Source: Oscarella lobularis (lineage: Eukaryota; Porifera; Homoscleromorpha; Homosclerophorida; Oscarellidae). From it: a DNA stretch of 64,000 nucleotides. Shown in pieces: positions 60,645-64,000 of this stretch (its first letter is position 1; each line of letters opens with the position of its first letter). A program made the position numbers and the translations under genes. Location: NCBI RefSeq assembly GCF_947507565.1, contig NC_089189.1:2416122-2480121 (forward strand), in the 5' to 3' direction. The notes beneath the pieces are model-generated. The model saw only the letters and a program-made list of their open reading frames with translations, was not told where the DNA came from and did no database searches.

Positions 60645-61652
60645 TTTTTCTTGGGTACAATTTGTCCCCAGGACAAATTGTCCTGGGACAATTTGTCTTC
60701 GGACAATTTGTCCTGGGACAATTTGTCCTTTGGACAATTTGTCCTGGGGACAATTTGTCCTGGGGACAATTTGTCCTAGAACAATTTGTCCTGGGACAAT
60801 TTGTCCTGGGACAATTTGTCCTGGGACAATTGGACAATTTGTCCTGGGGACAATTTGTCCTGGGACAGTTTGTGCTGTGGACAATTTGTCCTGGGGACAA
60901 ATTGTCCTTCACAATTTGTCCTGGGACAATTTGTCCTGGGACAATTTGTCCTGGGGACAATTTGTCCTGGGGACAATTTGTCGTGGGGACAATTTGTCCT
61001 GGGGACAAATTGTCCTTCACAATTTGTCCTGGGACAATTTGTCCTGGGACAATTTGTCCTGGGGACAATTTGTCCTGGGGACAATTTGTCGTGGGGACAA
61101 TTTGTCCTGGGGACAAATTGTCCTTCACAATTTGTCCTGGGACAATTTGTCCTGGGACAATTTGTCCTGGGGACAATTTGTCCTGGGGACAATTTGTCCT
61201 AGGACAATTTGTCCTGGGACAATTTGTCCTGGGACAATTTGTCCTGGGACAATTTGTCCTGGGACAATTTGTCCTGGGGACAATTTGTCCTGGGGACAAT
61301 TTGTCCTAGGACAATTTGTCCTGGGACAATTTGTCCTGGGACAATTTGTCCTGGGACAATTTGTCCTGGGACAATTTGTCCTGGGGACAATTTGTCCTGG
61401 GGACAATTTGTCCTAGGACAATTTGTCCTGGGACAATTTGTCCTGGGGACAATTTGTCCTGGGACAATTTGTCCTGGGGACAATTTGTCCTGGGGACAAT
61501 TTGTCCTAGGACAATTTGTCCTGGGACAATTTGTCCTGGGGACAATTTGTCCTGGGGACAATTTGTCTTGGGGACAATTTGTCCTAGGACAATTTGTCCT
61601 GGGACAATTTGTCCTGGGGACAATTTGTCCTGGGGACAATTTGTCCTAGGAC
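60645..61652. repeat. Satellite E3: 15/16-bp array ending at telomeric repeats
   Basis: About 65 copies. It shares the start series of E1 and E2 but lacks their degenerate end. The left part has a seven-monomer, 108-bp higher-order repeat (CTTCAC at about 60907, 61015 and 61123). The right part is punctuated by CCTAGG at 61198, 61305, 61412, 61505, 61583 and 61645, giving blocks of 107, 107, 93, 78 and 62 bp. It abuts TTAGGG directly. Confidence 0.95.
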
Positions 61653-61691
61653 TTAGGGTTAGGGTTAGGGTTAGGGTTAGGGTTAGGGTTA
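61653..61691 (+). repeat. Interstitial telomeric repeat (TTAGGG)6
   Basis: Six perfect TTAGGG copies plus TTA. The G-rich strand reads left to right, the orientation of a right-hand chromosome end, with the satellite arrays on the centromere side. Because unrelated sequence continues for at least 2.3 kb, it is internal in this assembly. TTAGGG is the ancestral animal telomere unit and is also used by many fungi. Confidence 0.95.
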
Positions 61692-61982
61692 AAAGGTGTA
61701 CCCACTTGGGTGACCCTTAATAACTCCTTAAATATTGAACGTATGACGTCATGCATAGCATCATTTAAAAGGAAATTTAATAAGCTTTCGATTGATCCTA
61801 TATTTGCTGTGCAAATTATTTAGTATAAAGAAGTTATCAAGGTTTTTGTAAAGTCACTTTTTTTGGGTGATTTTTTTTGGGTGAGTGGCCGTTTTTAAAG
61901 AAATTGCTTGTAAACCCTTTTAGTTATAAGTGATTTAAAAATTTATATTGTAGTTGTTAGCCAAAAGTGGTTTCTCTAAAAG
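61692..61982. other. Linker between telomeric tract and 130-bp array
   Basis: Non-repetitive AT-rich DNA without a usable ORF. It begins with a dyad ACCCA-CT-TGGGT (about 61700-61711), contains one TGACGTCA at 61744-61751, and has a T-rich tract with two TTTTGGGTGA copies near 61.86 kb. It may be the end of an inserted element. Confidence 0.6.
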
Positions 61983-63119
61983 TGAAGTCACAAAGTGGTT
62001 GGTTGATGTTAGGTATTTAAAGTCTTTTTGAAAGTGACGAGTGCGCCGAGAATTGGTCACGGAACGGCAAGTGCGCTAAGAGAAACGAAATAAAGAGAAT
62101 TTTCAAAATCTGACGTCATAATGTGGTTGGTTGTGGTCCGGTATTTAAAGTCTTTTTGAAAGTGGGAAGTGCGCTAAGAAATTGTTACGGAAAAGGCAAA
62201 TGCGCTAAGGGGAAACGAAATAAAGGGAATTTTCAAAATCTGACGTCATTAAGTGGTTGGGTGTGGTCCGGTATTTAAAGTCTTTTTTAAAGTGGTGAGT
62301 GCGCTAAGAATTTGTCACGGGAAAGGCAAGTGCGCTAAGGGGAAACGAAATAAAGAGAATTTTCAAAATCTGACGTCATAAAGTGGTTGGTTGTGGTCCG
62401 GTATTTAAAGTCTTTTTTAAAGTGGTGAGTGCGCTAAGAAATTGTCACGGGAAAGGCAAGTGCGCTAAGGGAAAACGAAATAAAGAGAATTTTTGAAATC
62501 TGACGTCATAAAGTGGTTGAGTGTGGTGCGGTATTTAAAGTCTTTTTGAAAGTGGTGAGTGCGCTAAGAATTTGTCACGGGAAAGGCAAGTGCGCTAAGG
62601 GAAAACAAAATGAAAGGAATTTTCAAAATCTGACGTCATAAAGTGGTTGGGTGTGGTCCGGTATTTAAAGTCTTTTTTAAAGTGGTGAGTGCGCTAAGAA
62701 TTTGTCACGGGAAAGGCAAGTGCGCTAAGGGAAAACGAAATAAAGAGAATTTTTGAAATCTGACGTCATAAAGTGGTTGGTTGTGGTCCGGTATTTAAAG
62801 TCTTTTTGAAAGTGGTGAGTGCGCTAAGAATTTCTCAAGGGAAAGGCAAGTGCGCTAAAGAGAAACGAAATTAAAGGAAATTTTAAAATCTGACGTCATA
62901 AAGTGGTTGGTTGTGGTTCGGTATTTAAAGTCTTTTTGAAAGTGGTGAGTGCGCTAAAAATTTCTTACGGGAAAGGCAAGTGCGCTAAAGGAAAACGAAA
63001 TTTAGAGAATTTTTAAAATGTGACGTCATAATGTGGTTGTTTGGGGTCCGGTATTTAAAGTCTTTTTGAAAATGGTTTCTGCGCTAAGAATTTCGCAACG
63101 GAAGTCAAATGCGCTAATA
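61983..63119 (+). repeat. 130-bp tandem array with CRE and TATA-like motifs
   Basis: Nine units. TGACGTCA starts at 62111, 62241, 62371, 62501, 62631, 62761, 62891 and 63021, an exact 130-bp period. The first unit has TGAAGTCA at 61983 and is 2 bp shorter. Each unit carries, in order, the CRE, GTGGTTG, TATTTAAAG about 31 bp after the CRE start, and two GTGCGCTAAG-like boxes. Most also have AATAAA just before the next CRE. The array is followed directly by a gene on the same strand, so it may be a multiplied promoter or enhancer. Confidence 0.9.
62111..62149 (+). promoter_or_regulatory. CRE plus TATA-like motif (representative of eight units)
   Basis: The perfect CREB/ATF-type palindrome TGACGTCA (62111-62118) is followed by TATTTAAA (62142-62149). 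This spacing is kept in all eight full units. That the motifs bind CREB/ATF and TBP is inferred from their sequence only. Confidence 0.45.
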
Positions 63120-63131
63120 GACGTCTGTCAA

Positions 63132-63165
63132 TATATTTTAGGCAAGCGCTTATTGCTTTTCATTC
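63132..63165 (+). promoter_or_regulatory. Candidate core promoter: TATA box and initiator
   Basis: TATATTTTA begins at 63132 and TCATTC, a match to the arthropod-type initiator consensus, lies at 63160-63165. The A at 63162 is 30 bp after the start of the TATA box, the classical distance. Transcription from there would give a 46-nt leader before the ATG at 63208. It lies immediately after the last 130-bp unit. Confidence 0.5.
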
Positions 63166-63207
63166 GTCGTGTTCCAGTGCTCCAGTCAACTTGCTCTCTC
63201 TGATAGA

Positions 63208-64000
63208 ATGGAGTCGTATTCTGCACAAGATTTTAGAAACCTTTTTGACGGACGTCGGTTTGACATTGACTTTTACAGTGTGAATGTTACAGTAAACGAG
63301 AATTTGACTGAATTTTTGAAAAGGTTAGTTGGCGAAACCATTGGACTGGCGTTTTCGCAAGGGCGAGCATTCCAAGATCGCAGTTTCTACAGAAGATACG
63401 ATTTCAGCAGCTTGACTTTGTCAGAGACTTCTACTATCATTGAAACAAAGTTTCAAGTGAATCTAAAACGAAGTTTGTGCAAATATTTTAGAGAGAAAGG
63501 GCAAATAGTGATGCCTGCAGATGATGAAAAGAAGTTTCTCATCAAAGGACATAGAAAATTTATTCCGACAAACGTTTTTGCTGACGGATTGCGTTCTCTG
63601 GGTGTTCATTACATCAGGATTACAAACTTCGGAATGAAGCAGTTTACTTCAGAGTTCACCGACTTCTCAAGAAGCGAAAACGTTTGTAATTGCGTTGCGG
63701 AGCAAAATGGATATCCTCCAAACTGCTGGGACATCAGCCTAAGTTGCCCGCATCCGCAGATTTTTGTTGTAAAAGCTTTGCACACAGACTTGTTGCCACG
63801 AGACGTAAAATTGGACAAATACGATGTATTTGGGCCTCTTGATACTCGTGATGCCCCCCAACACAGTCACGGTGGCAATCTAACTATTCAGTACAAAAAT
63901 GGAATTGCTGAAAGCTGTATTCAAGTCAAGTTTTATTCATTAATTTATCATTTTATTAGAGCGGCAAACAAATATAAACTTGAAACTTTACCAAACACGA
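63208..64000 (+). CDS. Uncharacterised protein, N-terminal 264 residues (runs off window)
   Basis: An open frame of 264 codons from ATG to the window edge without a stop. An uninterrupted frame of this length is not expected by chance in AT-rich DNA. The start is the first ATG after an in-frame TAG at 63139-63141 and has a good context (A at -3, G at +4). No signal peptide or membrane segment is evident. The product is soluble-looking and rich in Phe, Lys, Arg and Asp. A cysteine cluster C160-x-C162-x10-C173-x6-C180, followed by Pro-His, could bind zinc but fits no zinc-finger class I know. No polymerase, integrase, gag or kinase motif is visible in this part. It is the only convincing gene in the window, lying directly downstream of the TATA/initiator pair and the 130-bp CRE array. 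It could be a host gene, an ORF of a telomere-inserted mobile element, or an old viral insertion. The family is not recognised. Confidence 0.75.
   Translation, partial: MESYSAQDFRNLFDGRRFDIDFYSVNVTVNENLTEFLKRLVGETIGLAFSQGRAFQDRSFYRRYDFSSLTLSETSTIIETKFQVNLKRSLCKYFREKGQIVMPADDEKKFLIKGHRKFIPTNVFADGLRSLGVHYIRITNFGMKQFTSEFTDFSRSENVCNCVAEQNGYPPNCWDISLSCPHPQIFVVKALHTDLLPRDVKLDKYDVFGPLDTRDAPQHSHGGNLTIQYKNGIAESCIQVKFYSLIYHFIRAANKYKLETLPNT

Noticed and set aside
52814-61720. Overlapping frames on both strands in E arrays (up to 239 codons) and a 60-codon frame in D
   Set aside because: They are by-products of a near-palindromic 15/16-bp repeat that reads open in both directions, with frame shifts at every change from 15 to 16 bp. 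Nothing distinguishes one frame from another.
53926-63180. Shared 10-mer GTCGTGTTCC between module F and the leader region at about 63.17 kb as a common promoter element
   Set aside because: A single 10-base match between these two short segments can arise by chance, and the surrounding bases do not align.
63609-63818. 69-codon frame on the minus strand
   Set aside because: Antisense to the long plus-strand frame at 63208-64000, short and without its own promoter or context.

Overview
The window is almost pure tandem-repeat DNA for its first 61.65 kb, followed by a short TTAGGG tract and about 2.3 kb of non-satellite DNA that carries the only convincing protein-coding region. It is clearly eukaryotic. 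The hexamer TTAGGG fits many animals outside most arthropods and nematodes, and also many fungi and some protists. CRE and TATA/initiator-type motifs on the right make an invertebrate animal my preferred but unproven guess. I recognise no known satellite, transposon or virus family here.

Layout. Positions 1-48454 alternate between two satellite families: a 41-bp monomer (family A, with TTAGAATCAAAG and ACTTTATCTTCAGG) and a 48/49-bp monomer (family B, with the dyad CTGTAATTTATTACAG and GAGACCCGTTGG). The A-to-B switch occurs 13 times and the B-to-A switch 14 times, always at the same point of each monomer, and the monomers next to a switch come in a conserved order. The real unit of amplification is therefore an A+B composite with variable internal copy number. 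A 4.3-kb tandem duplication of composites is visible at about 13.1-21.7 kb.

Positions 48455-52061 hold a GC-richer pair of repeats: a 9-bp GTTGTAGYC repeat (C1) and a 21/23/24-bp repeat (C2) with GTACGTAC and CCGG. Positions 52062-61652 hold a third composite. It has a 22-bp AT-rich palindromic repeat (D), a 15/16-bp repeat GACAATTTGTCCTGGG (E), and a 358-bp CpG-rich single-copy-like module (F) present three times. The third copy of this composite stops inside E, directly at six TTAGGG copies (61653-61691). Near that end the E array has a higher-order repeat that shrinks one monomer at a time (7, 7, 6, 5, 4 monomers).

Right of the telomeric tract lie a 290-bp linker, nine 130-bp tandem units (eight with a perfect TGACGTCA and all with TATTTAAA about 30 bp further on), a TATA/initiator core promoter, and an ORF of at least 264 codons running off the window. 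This looks like a tandem-promoter gene or mobile/viral element joined to an internal telomere tract, or possibly an assembly join. The protein family is not recognised. The other long reading frames are by-products of repeats without stop codons.
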